NCBI GenBank assembly: GCA_018823025.1
Contig: JAHJJI010000070.1
Span: 1 to 45,789 of the forward strand
Length of the DNA: 45,789 bases
Reading direction: 5' to 3'
DNA from: Gammaproteobacteria bacterium
GTDB lineage: Bacteria; Pseudomonadota; Gammaproteobacteria; Burkholderiales; Sulfuricellaceae
Shown in pieces: positions 28,113-36,817 of this stretch (the first letter of the stretch is position 1; each line of letters begins with the position of its first letter). The position numbers were made by a program, and so were the translations under genes. The notes under the pieces were generated by a model, which was not told the DNA's origin, did no database searches, and saw nothing but the letters and a program-made list of their open reading frames with translations.

Positions 28113-29156
28113 ATGAAAAAAGTCCTGATCCTGGGCGTGAATGGCTTCATCGGCCATCACCTTTCCAAGCGCATCCTCGAGACGACCGATTGGGAAGTCT
28201 ATGGCATGGACATGTACAGCGAGCGCGTCACCGAGCTGATGGACAACCCGCGCTTCAACTTCTTCGAAGGCGACATCACCATCAACAAAGAATGGATCGA
28301 ATACCACGTCAAGAAATGCGACGTTATCCTGCCGCTGGTCGCGATCGCCACCCCGGCGACCTACGTCAAGGAGCCGCTCAAGGTGTTCGAACTGGACTTC
28401 GAAGCCAACCTGCCGATCGTGCGTCAGTGCGTCCAGTACGGCAAACATCTGATTTTCCCCTCCACTTCAGAAGTCTACGGCATGTGCCGTGACGAGGAAT
28501 TCGATCCGGAGAACTCCGAGCTGATCCTCGGCCCGATCAACAAGCCGCGCTGGATCTACTCCTGCTCCAAGCAACTGATGGACCGGGTGATCTTTGCCTA
28601 TGCCTTGAAAACCGAATTCAACTTCACCCTGTTCCGCCCCTTCAACTGGATCGGCGCCGGGCTGGACAACATCAACACCGCCAAGGAAGGCAGCTCGCGC
28701 GTCATTACCCAGTTCCTCGGGCACATCGTGCGCGGCGAAGATATCAAGCTGGTGGACGGCGGCACAGCCAAGCGCTCCTACACCTACGCCTCGGATGGCA
28801 TCGATGCACTGATGAAGATCATCGAGAACAAGAACGGCGTGGCAACCGGCCAGATCTACAACATCGGCAACCCGACCAACAATTACTCGGTAAAAGAACT
28901 GGCGAAAATGATGCTGGATCTTGCCATGGAATATCCCGAGTACAAGGAAACTGCACACAAGGTCAAGATGCTCGAAGTCACTTCTGCTGACTACTACGGC
29001 AAAGGCTACCAGGACGTGCAAAACCGCGTGCCGAAGATCGACAACACCATGAAAGACCTAGGCTGGAAACCCCAGGTCTCCATGGCGGATGCGCTCAAGC
29101 ATATCTATGAAGCTTACCGTGGACAGGTTGCAGAAGCCCGTAAACTCGTCGAATAA
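28113..29156 (+). CDS. UDP-glucuronic acid oxidative decarboxylase (C-terminal half of ArnA as separate gene)
   Basis: A 347-residue NAD-dependent short-chain dehydrogenase that oxidises UDP-glucuronate and releases CO2 to give UDP-4-keto-pentose, the first step of the pathway. Rossmann GVNGFIGHH (8-16), the ATPATYV loop, SEVYG and IYSCSKQ with the Tyr-x3-Lys pair are visible, and a RSYTYASDGIDAL sugar-nucleotide segment. The sequence resembles the ArnA dehydrogenase domain more than UXS-type decarboxylases. A good AGGAAG ribosome site precedes the ATG. It is followed by a repeat and then arnD. Confidence 0.92.
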   Translation: MKKVLILGVNGFIGHHLSKRILETTDWEVYGMDMYSERVTELMDNPRFNFFEGDITINKEWIEYHVKKCDVILPLVAIATPATYVKEPLKVFELDFEANLPIVRQCVQYGKHLIFPSTSEVYGMCRDEEFDPENSELILGPINKPRWIYSCSKQLMDRVIFAYALKTEFNFTLFRPFNWIGAGLDNINTAKEGSSRVITQFLGHIVRGEDIKLVDGGTAKRSYTYASDGIDALMKIIENKNGVATGQIYNIGNPTNNYSVKELAKMMLDLAMEYPEYKETAHKVKMLEVTSADYYGKGYQDVQNRVPKIDNTMKDLGWKPQVSMADALKHIYEAYRGQVAEARKLVE

Positions 29157-29167
29157 ACAACTCTTTC

Positions 29168-29240
29168 ACCGCAAGGGACGCAAGGTTACGCGAAGGGAGA
29201 CCAGATAAATTCCTTTGCATCCTTCGCGTCCCTTGCGGTT
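29168..29240. repeat. Dispersed inverted repeat, CCGCAAGGG type, full copy
   Basis: ACCGCAAGGGACGCAAGG on the left is inverted as CCTTCGCGTCCCTTGCGGT on the right around a 25-base centre, nearly identical in design to the copy at 11499. It lies between the decarboxylase gene and arnD. Confidence 0.8.
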
Positions 29241-29261
29241 AATGATTTTGAAATTTGAAAC

Positions 29262-30170
29262 ATGAAACTCGCTTTAAAAATCGACGTCGACACCTACCGC
29301 GGCACTCGCGAGGGCGTACCACGCCTGGTAGAAATCCTTAAAAAACACCAAGCCGGCGCCACCTTTTTATTCAGCCTTGGCACCGACCACACCGGCCGCG
29401 CTATCAAGCGGGTATTCCGCCCCGGCTTCATGAAGAAGGTGTCGCGCACCTCAGTGCTTGAACATTACGGCCTGAAGACACTGATGTACGGCACCCTGCT
29501 ACCGGGACCGAATATCGGCAAGCGCTGCGCTCAAATCATGCAAACGGTCCGCGATGATGGTTTCGAGGTCGGTATCCATTGCTATGATCACATCAGATGG
29601 CAGGACTATGTGTCGAAGAAAGATGCCGCCTGGACGGCGCGGGAAATGAAACTGGCTTGCGACCGCTTCGTAAAGATCTTTGGCGAACCCGCCAAGGTCC
29701 ACGGCGCCGCCGGGTGGCAAATGAATGTCCACGCGCTGCGCCTGGAGCAGCGGCTGGGGTTCGATTACTGCTCGGACACGCGCGGCACCCACCCTTTCAT
29801 CCCGATGTGGAATGCGGAAATCGTCGCCTGCCCGCAGCTACCCACCACCCTGCCCACGCTGGACGAACTGATTGGCGTCGGCGACATCACCCCCGACAAT
29901 GTCGCTCAGCACCTGCTCAGCCTGACCGAAACCCCACCTCCCTGCGGACACGTCTATACCCTGCACGCCGAGTTGGAAGGCATGAAACTGGCCAATGTAT
30001 TCGATGAACTGCTGACCGGCTGGAAAGAGCAGGGCTATGAGCTGGTTTCACTCAAGGATTATTTCGCAAGCCTGGAGCTGGACGAACTGCCCCGGCATGA
30101 AGTAGTGATGGAGGAAATTCCCGGTCGCTCCGGCGTCCTGGCTTTCCAGAGCGACGAGTTTCTGGCTTAA
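29262..30170 (+). CDS. arnD: 4-deoxy-4-formamido-L-arabinose-phosphoundecaprenol deformylase
   Basis: A 302-residue polysaccharide-deacetylase (NodB-like) enzyme that removes the formyl group from the lipid-linked sugar. The metal and catalytic positions IDVDTYRG (Asp8, Asp10), [11 protein letters not shown] and AAGWQMN are present, with TRGTHPFIP near residue 173. No signal peptide is seen, matching ArnD, which acts on the cytoplasmic side. The last 4 bases overlap the convergent ispF gene, and no terminator lies between them. Confidence 0.92.
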   Translation: MKLALKIDVDTYRGTREGVPRLVEILKKHQAGATFLFSLGTDHTGRAIKRVFRPGFMKKVSRTSVLEHYGLKTLMYGTLLPGPNIGKRCAQIMQTVRDDGFEVGIHCYDHIRWQDYVSKKDAAWTAREMKLACDRFVKIFGEPAKVHGAAGWQMNVHALRLEQRLGFDYCSDTRGTHPFIPMWNAEIVACPQLPTTLPTLDELIGVGDITPDNVAQHLLSLTETPPPCGHVYTLHAELEGMKLANVFDELLTGWKEQGYELVSLKDYFASLELDELPRHEVVMEEIPGRSGVLAFQSDEFLA

Positions 30171-30640
30171 ATTTTCTCGATCAGGCACACCGCCTGCGCA
30201 GCAATCCCCTCGCCGCGCCCAGTGTAGCCAAGATTCTCGGTAGTAGTCGCCTTGACGTTGACGCACCCCGCTACTACACCAAGGTCAGCAGCGATATTCG
30301 CCACCATTTGTTCGATATGCGGCGCCATCTTCGGGGCCTGGGCGATGATAGTGGCATCCAAATTGACCACGCCATAGCCCTTGTCTTTGAGCAACTGCAT
30401 GACCTCGCGCAGCAAATGACGGCTGTCGATGCCCTTGTAGCGCGGGTCTGAATCGGGGAAATGGCGACCGATATCGCCCAGCGCCGCCGCACCCAGCAGC
30501 GCATCGCAAATCGCGTGGAGCAGCACATCGGCGTCAGAATGGCCGAGCAGGCCACGCTCGTAAGGGATTTCCACCCCGCCGATGATCAGCTTGCGTCCTT
30601 CCACCAGCTGGTGGACGTCGAACCCCTGGCCGACCCTCAT
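30167..30640 (-). CDS. ispF: 2-C-methyl-D-erythritol 2,4-cyclodiphosphate synthase
   Basis: A 157-residue enzyme of the MEP isoprenoid pathway that cyclises the CDP-methylerythritol phosphate intermediate. Metal ligands Asp8 and His10 are in GFDVHQL and the third is in [21 protein letters not shown]; the DIGRHFPD loop is also present. Full length for the family. It overlaps ispD by 4 bases at its 5' end, so the two are translated together, and isoprenoid output also feeds the undecaprenyl phosphate used by the arn genes opposite. Confidence 0.97.
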   Translation of the reverse strand: MRVGQGFDVHQLVEGRKLIIGGVEIPYERGLLGHSDADVLLHAICDALLGAAALGDIGRHFPDSDPRYKGIDSRHLLREVMQLLKDKGYGVVNLDATIIAQAPKMAPHIEQMVANIAADLGVVAGCVNVKATTTENLGYTGRGEGIAAQAVCLIEKI

Positions 30641-31329
30641 GACTTGCCTCCCAGTATCAGTTCCGCCAGCTTGATGTCCTGCGGATAAGTCACCTTGAAA
30701 TTGGTCATGTCGCCCGCCACCAGTTTCGCCTGAAAGCCCATGCGCTCAACGGCCTGCGCTTCATCGGTTACCACCGCGCCATCCAGCAAAGACAGCGCAC
30801 GCTGCAGCAGGCCGTAGCGGAACATCTGTGGCGTCTGCGCCTGCCATAGCTTGTCGCGCGACTCGGTGCGTAGGACGCGGTTGTCAGCGTCGGCGCGCTT
30901 CAGGGTATCTGCCACCGGCACCGCCAGCAGCCCGCCGAATGGGTCGTCGCCAACCTCGCCAACCAGGCGGTCGAGCAGTTCCTCGCTCAATCCGGGCCGG
31001 GCTGCATCGTGCACCAGCACCCAGTCCTCAAAGCCGACCTCGTCGCGGATGGCCTCAAGGCCGTTGCGCACCGATTCAAAGCGCTCCGCTCCTCCGACGT
31101 ACAGTGGCTTGAGCTTGCCGGAGAAAGCACTCCAATCGTAGGATTTCCACAGCTGATCTTCCGGCGCGAGTACCACATAGACGCGGCTGATCATGGCGTG
31201 GCGGCACAAGGCCGCTACCGCGTAGTGAATCAGCGGCCTGCCAAGAACGGAAAGATACTGTTTGGGGATTTCTCCTCCCATGCGCGAACCGAAGCCGGCA
31301 GCGGGGATCAAAGCATAATAATTTGGCAT
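30637..31329 (-). CDS. ispD: 2-C-methyl-D-erythritol 4-phosphate cytidylyltransferase
   Basis: A 230-residue nucleotidyltransferase adding CMP to methylerythritol phosphate. The N-terminal [19 protein letters not shown] signature and the [10 protein letters not shown] and TDEAQAVE motifs are intact. It is the first gene of the ispDF operon, with 68 bases before the divergent MEMO1-like gene. Confidence 0.96.
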   Translation of the reverse strand: MPNYYALIPAAGFGSRMGGEIPKQYLSVLGRPLIHYAVAALCRHAMISRVYVVLAPEDQLWKSYDWSAFSGKLKPLYVGGAERFESVRNGLEAIRDEVGFEDWVLVHDAARPGLSEELLDRLVGEVGDDPFGGLLAVPVADTLKRADADNRVLRTESRDKLWQAQTPQMFRYGLLQRALSLLDGAVVTDEAQAVERMGFQAKLVAGDMTNFKVTYPQDIKLAELILGGKS

Positions 31330-31397
31330 TACTTTATGGAATTAGCTATCTTGAAAGTAAGGTTCAACAGACAACAGTCAATCTGCCAGGAGGTGTC

Positions 31398-32213
31398 ATG
31401 AAACAGATTCGGCCCGCCGCCGTTGCCGGCGCATTCTACACCGGTGATCCGCGCTCCCTGGCCAGCGAAGTTGCGGCCATGCTGGAAGAAGCGGAACAGC
31501 GTATGGAAAAATCGGCGACTCTCCCCAAGGCGGTTATTGTACCCCATGCCGGCTACATTTATTCCGGGCCGGTTGCCGCCAGCGCCTATGCCCTGCTGGA
31601 ACAGGGCAGAAATATTTACCGCCGTGTCGTGCTGCTGGGCCCGGTGCACCGCGTGCCGGTGCGCGGGCTCGCCTTGCCGAGCACGGAAGGCTTCGCCACC
31701 CCGCTCGGCATCGTGCCGCTCGACCTCGACGCCATGGCCAGCCTAGCTGATCTGCCGCAGGTGGTGGAATACGATGCGGCCCATGCCCTGGAACACTCTC
31801 TGGAAGTGCAGCTCCCTTTCCTGCAAGCCGTGCTCGACGACTTCAAGCTGGTTCCTCTGGCGGTGGGCGACGCCACGCCGCAGGAAGTCTCCGAGGTGCT
31901 GGAACGCCTGTGGGGCGGCCCGGAGACGCTGATCGTCATCAGCTCCGACCTGTCCCATTTCCTGACCTACCGCGAGGCGCAGCAAATCGACAGCACCACC
32001 GCTCAGGCCATTCTCGATCTGCGCTGGCCGGTAAGCCATGAACAGGCCTGCGGCGGCACGCCGGTGAACGGGCTGCTGCTGGCTGCGCAACACCACCATC
32101 TCAAGCCACGCCTGCTCAATCTGCGCAATTCCGGCGATACCGCCGGGGATAAAAGCAGGGTGGTCGGCTACGGGGCCTTTGCCTTCACCGAGGGGGATGC
32201 CGGTGCCCATTGA
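31398..32213 (+). CDS. MEMO1-like protein (AmmeMemoRadiSam system protein B)
   Basis: A 271-residue protein of the MEMO family, structurally related to class III extradiol dioxygenases. The probable metal ligands are the histidines in VPHAGYIYSG, EHSLEVQLPF and SSDLSHF. Human MEMO1 binds copper or iron ions; the bacterial function is unknown. A good AGGAGGTGTC ribosome site precedes ATG 31398. It overlaps the AMMECR1 gene, so the three-gene system is one transcript. Confidence 0.92.
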   Translation: MKQIRPAAVAGAFYTGDPRSLASEVAAMLEEAEQRMEKSATLPKAVIVPHAGYIYSGPVAASAYALLEQGRNIYRRVVLLGPVHRVPVRGLALPSTEGFATPLGIVPLDLDAMASLADLPQVVEYDAAHALEHSLEVQLPFLQAVLDDFKLVPLAVGDATPQEVSEVLERLWGGPETLIVISSDLSHFLTYREAQQIDSTTAQAILDLRWPVSHEQACGGTPVNGLLLAAQHHHLKPRLLNLRNSGDTAGDKSRVVGYGAFAFTEGDAGAH

Positions 32214-32757
32214 AAAAGGCCGGATTCTGATTCCGATCGCCCGTGCCACCATCTCCCGGGTACTGGGCCGCGAGATGCAGGCGGACGAGGATGCCGAATG
32301 GCTCAGGGAACCCGGCGCCTGTTTCGTTACCCTGACCCAGCAAGGTGAACTGCGCGGCTGCATCGGCAGCCTGGAGGCGCACCGCCCGCTGCTGCAGGAC
32401 GTCAAGGCCAACGCCTATGCGGCAGCCTTCCGCGACACCCGCTTTTCTCCGCTGAACCTGGCCGAGCTCGACTATACTGAAGTCGAGGTTTCCCTGCTTT
32501 CAACGATGCAGCCGATGACTTTCCACGATGAACGCGAGGCACTCGCCCAGTTGCGCCCCGGCGTCGACGGCGTGGTATTCGAGTGTGGCGGCTACCGCAG
32601 CACCTTTCTGCCGCAGGTATGGGAGCAATTGCCGGAATGCGGGATTTTCATGGCCCACCTCAAGAGCAAGGCGGGCCTGCCGACGGACTTTTGGAGGCCG
32701 GATGTGAAGCTGGCGCGGTACACGGTGGAAAAATGGAAGGAATCGGAGCTGAAATGA
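32197..32757 (+). CDS. AMMECR1-domain protein (AmmeMemoRadiSam system protein A)
   Basis: A 186-residue AMMECR1-family protein, with the family's conserved LRGCIG motif, then SLEAHRPLLQDVKANA and AFRDTRFSPL. Its function is unknown in any organism I can name. The start lies in the MEMO gene's 3' end; a GTG at 32203 is better spaced from the GAGGGGG upstream and may be the real one. The stop overlaps the radical SAM start (ATGA). Confidence 0.91.
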   Translation: MPVPIEKGRILIPIARATISRVLGREMQADEDAEWLREPGACFVTLTQQGELRGCIGSLEAHRPLLQDVKANAYAAAFRDTRFSPLNLAELDYTEVEVSLLSTMQPMTFHDEREALAQLRPGVDGVVFECGGYRSTFLPQVWEQLPECGIFMAHLKSKAGLPTDFWRPDVKLARYTVEKWKESELK

Positions 32758-33842
32758 GCACAAACACCCCCGCCCGCTGGTGGCACAAACTCGACGATGG
32801 GCGCATCCAGTGCGACCTTTGCCCGCGCGACTGCAAGCTGCACGAGGGCCAGCGCGGTCTATGTTTCGTCCGCATGGTGGAAGACGGTCAGATGGTGCTG
32901 ACCACCTACGGCCGCTCCTCCGGCTTCTGCATCGACCCGATCGAGAAGAAACCCCTCAACCATTTTTATCCCGGTTCGAGCGTATTCTCTTTCGGCACTG
33001 CAGGCTGTAATCTGGCCTGCAAGTTCTGCCAGAACTGGGACATCAGCAAAGCCAAAGACATGGACCGCCTGATGGATCAGGCCTCGCCAGAGGCGATCGC
33101 CGCTGCGGCGGAAAAACACGGCTGCAAGAGCGTGGCTTTCACCTACAACGACCCGGTGATTTTCGCCGAATATGCCATGGATACCGCCGATGCCTGCCAT
33201 GCGCGCGACATCCAGACCGTGGCGGTCACCGCCGGCTACATCCATGAACAGGCGCGGAGGGAGTTTTACGCCAAGATGGACGCCGCCAACGTCGATCTCA
33301 AAGGCTTCACCGAAGACTTCTACCACAAGCTCACCGGCGCCCATCTCCAGCCGGTGCTCGACACCCTGGTTTACCTGCGGCGCGAAACGGACGTGTGGTT
33401 CGAAATCACCACCCTGATCATCCCCGGCCACAACGACACCGACGAGGAACTTACCGCCCTGAGCCGCTGGGTGTTCAAGGAACTGGGAGCAGACGTGCCG
33501 CTGCACTTTTCGGCCTTCCATCCCGACTACAAGATGATGGATGTACCGGCGACGCCTTCCGCAACGCTGACTCGTGCGCGGCGCATCGCCCTGAAAGAGG
33601 GTCTGCGTTACGTCTATACCGGCAACGTGCACGATCCGGAAGGCGACACCACCTTTTGCCCGTCGTGCGGGAAACCCCTGATCGTGCGCGACTGGTACCA
33701 GATCAACGCCTACAGCCTGACCGATGACGGTCATTGCCCGAAATGCGGCACGAAGATTGCCGGACGCTTCGAGAAATTCGTCGAAGCCTTCGGCTCGCGC
33801 CGCATCCCGGTGGTGATGAGCGCCTTTCATCCTGAGCCATGA
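32754..33842 (+). CDS. AmmeMemoRadiSam system radical SAM enzyme
   Basis: A 362-residue radical SAM protein related to pyruvate-formate-lyase-activating enzymes. The [4Fe-4S]/SAM motif is CNLACKFC (Cys85, Cys89, Cys92). Before it lies an extra cluster CDLCPRDC plus CF (Cys20, Cys23, Cys27, Cys37), and the C-terminus has two CxxC pairs, FCPSCG and HCPKCG, which could form a zinc ribbon or more clusters. Substrate is unknown; the partner proteins suggest a peptide or small-molecule modification. It starts at 32754 by the ATGA overlap; upstream in-frame starts would run through AMMECR1. The hydrolase gene overlaps its end by 4 bases. Confidence 0.92.
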   Translation: MSTNTPARWWHKLDDGRIQCDLCPRDCKLHEGQRGLCFVRMVEDGQMVLTTYGRSSGFCIDPIEKKPLNHFYPGSSVFSFGTAGCNLACKFCQNWDISKAKDMDRLMDQASPEAIAAAAEKHGCKSVAFTYNDPVIFAEYAMDTADACHARDIQTVAVTAGYIHEQARREFYAKMDAANVDLKGFTEDFYHKLTGAHLQPVLDTLVYLRRETDVWFEITTLIIPGHNDTDEELTALSRWVFKELGADVPLHFSAFHPDYKMMDVPATPSATLTRARRIALKEGLRYVYTGNVHDPEGDTTFCPSCGKPLIVRDWYQINAYSLTDDGHCPKCGTKIAGRFEKFVEAFGSRRIPVVMSAFHPEP

Positions 33843-34504
33843 TTTCCCGACTGGTTAAAATCCCCGCCGGACCGTCCGGTGAGATCAGCCTGGAAGGCAT
33901 GCTAGAGCTGCCTGACAACGCGATCGGGGTGGTGCTGTTTGCACACGGCAGCGGCAGCAGCCGCCTCAGCCCGAGGAATAACCATGTCGCACGCGTGCTA
34001 CGTGACGCCGGCTTGGGCACTCTGTTGATCGACCTGCTGACGCAGCATGAAGATACGGATTACACCACCCGCTTCGACATCCCGCTTCTGACTCAACGGC
34101 TGCTGGCCGCAACCCGCTGGCTGCAAAGCGAGCCGGCCATGCGATTCCTAGCCATCGGCTATTTTGGTGCCAGCACCGGCGCGGCGGCGGCTTTACAGGC
34201 TGCCGCAAAAGAAGGGAAGAATATCACCGCCGTGGTTTCTCGAGGAGGACGCCCCGACCTTGCGGGCGAAGAGGCCCTGAACAGGGTTACCGCCCCGACC
34301 CTGCTGATCGTGGGCGGTTTCGACGACGTCGTGATCGGCCTCAACCAGGCAGCCAACCGCTCCCTGCGCTGTGAAAAGGAGTTGATTGTTATCCCCGGCG
34401 CTACTCACTTGTTCGAGGAGCCGGGCACGCTGGAGCAGGTCGCAAAACTGGCCGCCAACTGGTTCGGTAAATTCATGCCGCGTTCTGGCGCAGAATCGCG
34501 ATAA
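33839..34504 (+). CDS. Dienelactone-hydrolase-like alpha/beta hydrolase
   Basis: A 221-residue alpha/beta hydrolase with an FAHGSGSSRLSPRN oxyanion loop, nucleophile Ser112 in GASTG, Asp161 or Asp162 in GGFDD and His189 in GATHLF. The last 32 bases overlap the convergent phosphoribosyltransferase gene. Hydrolases of this group are found fused to such phosphoribosyltransferases in other bacteria, for example Rv0571c in Mycobacterium tuberculosis, so a joint function is likely. The 4-base overlap with the radical SAM gene makes it the fourth gene of that operon. Confidence 0.85.
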   Translation: MISRLVKIPAGPSGEISLEGMLELPDNAIGVVLFAHGSGSSRLSPRNNHVARVLRDAGLGTLLIDLLTQHEDTDYTTRFDIPLLTQRLLAATRWLQSEPAMRFLAIGYFGASTGAAAALQAAAKEGKNITAVVSRGGRPDLAGEEALNRVTAPTLLIVGGFDDVVIGLNQAANRSLRCEKELIVIPGATHLFEEPGTLEQVAKLAANWFGKFMPRSGAESR

Positions 34505-35105
34505 CCTCTTCGTCCTCAACCTGCGGAAAATCCATATAGAACTGGCCAACCGCCTGGAACCACGCTGGTGTTTCCAGACAGACTACCTCGTCAGCGTAGC
34601 TCGCCACCTTTTCCAGTGTGTCCGGCGGTGAAACCGGTACGGCGCAAATCAGTTTTTTCGGCTTCTTCACCCGCAGAGCATGTAGCGCTGAAATCATGGT
34701 CGCACCGGTAGCTAGCCCATCGTCGAGCACGATCACGATGCGCCCGGCCGGATCGATCGGCGGCCGGATCGGCGTATATTGCGCACGGCGGTTGCGCATG
34801 GTTTCCAGCTGGGTTTTCTTCTCGGCTTCGAGGTATTCCGGAGTTGCACCCGCCTGCGCCGCATAATCCGCGATATAGGTCCAACCGCTTTCATCGATGG
34901 AACCGACAGCGAATTCCGGGTTGTAAGGCGCGCGCAGCTTCCTCACCAGCACCACATCCACGTCCCCCTCAAGGGCTGTGGCGACGATACTGGCCATCGG
35001 CACGGCACCACGCGGAATCGCCAGCACCAGTGGATTCTCCCCTTTGTAAACAGCCAGACGCTCCACCAAGCGGCGAGCGGCTTCATCACGATCTCGAAAT
35101 GGCAT
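34473..35105 (-). CDS. Phosphoribosyltransferase-family protein
   Basis: A 210-residue type I phosphoribosyltransferase-fold protein, with the PRPP-binding VLDDGLATGAT loop at 127-137 and an IPRGAVPMA strand-loop near 30-38. It is not one of the well-known purine or pyrimidine enzymes; the group is often fused or adjacent to dienelactone-hydrolase-like proteins, as here. Start at 35105 follows an AAGGAGG site. Its 3' end overlaps the hydrolase by 32 bases. Confidence 0.87.
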   Translation of the reverse strand: MPFRDRDEAARRLVERLAVYKGENPLVLAIPRGAVPMASIVATALEGDVDVVLVRKLRAPYNPEFAVGSIDESGWTYIADYAAQAGATPEYLEAEKKTQLETMRNRRAQYTPIRPPIDPAGRIVIVLDDGLATGATMISALHALRVKKPKKLICAVPVSPPDTLEKVASYADEVVCLETPAWFQAVGQFYMDFPQVEDEEVIAILRQNAA

Positions 35106-35150
35106 GGTTGGCCTCCTTGATTAAATTCTAGTCATTTTCAGGAGGTTTTC

Positions 35151-35178
35151 TTGACGAAAAGACAGTAATCATTAAAAT
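35151..35178 (+). promoter_or_regulatory. Strong candidate sigma-70 promoter for the NlpC/P60 gene
   Basis: TTGACG (35151-35156) and TAAAAT (35173-35178) are separated by 16 bases, each matching consensus at 5 of 6 positions. Transcription would begin near 35185, leaving a leader of under 20 bases, and no ribosome site is apparent, so initiation may be nearly leaderless. Confidence 0.6.
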
Positions 35179-35202
35179 ACCTGCATCCCATCATACGTAT
35201 TA

Positions 35203-35733
35203 ATGATGCATCCATCCAAAACATTCCTGCTCGGCGGATTCCTGCTGTTTGCCAGCATGGCCAGCACAGCCGAAGACATCGTCACCGAAGCACCCAAGCA
35301 AACGGCACTTTCAACGTCCATCGACAAGGCGTCTGAAATGCTGATGTATGCTCTGAGTCTGGTGGGAGTCAACTACAAGTACGGCGGGAAATCGCCTGAA
35401 ACCGGTCTGGATTGCAGCGGCTTCGTCAGCCATGTATACAAGCAAGCCGCCGGACTGGTCTTGCCGCACAATGCCCGTGCCATCAGCCTGTTCGGCCAGA
35501 AAATCGCCATCTCAGAACTCCAGCCCGGCGACCTGGTGTTTTACAACACCATGCGCCACGCTTATTCCCACGTCGGCATCTATCTCGGAGAAAACAAGTT
35601 CGTGCACGCCTCGGTGACCGGGCGCGGCGTCGAAGTCGTCGACATGCAGGAAAGCTACTGGGTCAAGCGTTTCAACGGTGCCCGCCGCGTAGTTACTTCA
35701 CGCCTGCCTTTTGCTGCAGCTTCGAGCGAATAA
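35203..35733 (+). CDS. NlpC/P60 family cysteine peptidase, exported
   Basis: A 176-residue murein peptidase-like protein. An N-terminal signal peptide ends at about AST-A (residue 23), so it is periplasmic. The NlpC/P60 core has the catalytic Cys71 in GLDCSGFVS, and histidines in HVGIYLG and KFVHAS. It should cut peptide cross-links or stems in peptidoglycan. Two adjacent ATG codons (35203, 35206) could start it. Its last 41 bases overlap the convergent patatin gene. Confidence 0.92.
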   Translation: MMHPSKTFLLGGFLLFASMASTAEDIVTEAPKQTALSTSIDKASEMLMYALSLVGVNYKYGGKSPETGLDCSGFVSHVYKQAAGLVLPHNARAISLFGQKIAISELQPGDLVFYNTMRHAYSHVGIYLGENKFVHASVTGRGVEVVDMQESYWVKRFNGARRVVTSRLPFAAASSE

Positions 35734-36583
35734 GCGATAGCGCGGCCAGCGCCGCTTTCTCGCCTTCCATGATGGCCAGATGTTTCTGGTCGAATTCAGT
35801 CGCACCGATCGTGCCGGTTTGCGGCCGGATCACCACCTCCGCCTCGGCCAGTTCATAGCGCCCGATAGTCTGCCCCATGATACTGAAGGCCTGCAGGAAA
35901 ATATCGATGGTATCGTTGAGCCGGACATTCTTCGGCTTGCCCGAAATATCCACTGCAATCACGATATCCGCCCCCATACTGCGCGCCACCCTGACCGGAA
36001 CCGGGCTAACCAAGCCGCCGTCCACATATTCCCTGCCCTCGATCTTGACCGGCTGGAACACGCCGGGAATACTGCTCGAAGCACGCACAGCCATGCCGGT
36101 GTTGCCGCGCCGGAACACCGCCATCTCGCCAGTCTGCAGCTCGGTGGTGACAGCAGCAAAGGTTTTGTTCAAACGCTCGATGGGTCGGTTCTGCAACGCC
36201 TTGTTGATAAAGTTCTGCAGCATTTCACCCTTGATGAAGCCCCGATCCGGCAGCACCCAATCTCCCACGCTCTCCTGCTCCAGCTGAAAAGCGATTTTCT
36301 GCAGCTCGAAGCCGGTGTAGCCACCGGCATACAGCGCCCCGACCACGCTGCCGGCGCTGGTGCCTACCACCATATCCGGCACGATGCCATGCGCCTCCAG
36401 CGTCTTGATCACGCCGATGTGGGCAAACCCGCGCACCGCTCCGCCGCCCAGAACCAGCGCGATTTTCGGCGCTTGCAACTTGACAGGTGGCTGTAGCTTG
36501 GGAGAGGGCGCCTCGGTTGCTGTCGGCAGTGCCGTGCAACCGGAAAGAATAAGCGACAACAAAATGAAAACGCGAGTCAACAT
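35693..36583 (-). CDS. Patatin-like phospholipase, predicted lipoprotein
   Basis: A 296-residue RssA-like patatin-family hydrolase. A lipobox (LILSGC, Cys16) suggests it is lipid-anchored. The oxyanion GGGAVRG (46-52), nucleophile Ser76 in GTSAG and catalytic Asp187 in DGG are intact. The start at 36583 is chosen because it begins the lipoprotein signal; an open frame continues upstream to 36805 through AT-rich, unlikely coding sequence. It lies divergent from the ferric transporter with 234 bases between, and its 3' end overlaps the peptidase. Confidence 0.9.
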   Translation of the reverse strand: MLTRVFILLSLILSGCTALPTATEAPSPKLQPPVKLQAPKIALVLGGGAVRGFAHIGVIKTLEAHGIVPDMVVGTSAGSVVGALYAGGYTGFELQKIAFQLEQESVGDWVLPDRGFIKGEMLQNFINKALQNRPIERLNKTFAAVTTELQTGEMAVFRRGNTGMAVRASSSIPGVFQPVKIEGREYVDGGLVSPVPVRVARSMGADIVIAVDISGKPKNVRLNDTIDIFLQAFSIMGQTIGRYELAEAEVVIRPQTGTIGATEFDQKHLAIMEGEKAALAALSLIRSKLQQKAGVK

Positions 36584-36745
36584 AGCCAAACCATAATTTG
36601 GAAAGCGCCATTGTAAGGCAAAAACCTGCATACTCCACCTGACCAGGTTGATGATGTTGAACTCTATACAAAATATAACCTGTGAATATTTTGAATAAAT
36701 TGGCGATAAATTAAGCCGCTGATTCGTATTGTTGCAAAAACTCAG

Positions 36746-36772
36746 TTGATAATAATTCGCATTCGCTATAAT
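36746..36772 (+). promoter_or_regulatory. Promoter overlapped by a Fur-box-like sequence, ferric transporter operon
   Basis: TTGATA (36746-36751) and TATAAT (36767-36772), 15 bases apart, form a promoter upstream of fbpA. The 19 bases from 36748 to 36766 match the classical Fur box at 13 positions by my count (GATAAT at the left, CATT at the right). A partial second match (ATTATCATT) is near 36788-36796. Iron-dependent repression is therefore likely. Confidence 0.6.
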
Positions 36773-36817
36773 ATATCGTTCATTCAAATTATCATTGCGA
36801 TACAAAGGAGCTTATCA

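Noticed and set aside
36584-36805. An upstream extension of the patatin-like protein
   Set aside because: The extension is AT-rich, reaches into the fbpA promoter and would bury the lipoprotein signal that begins at 36583.
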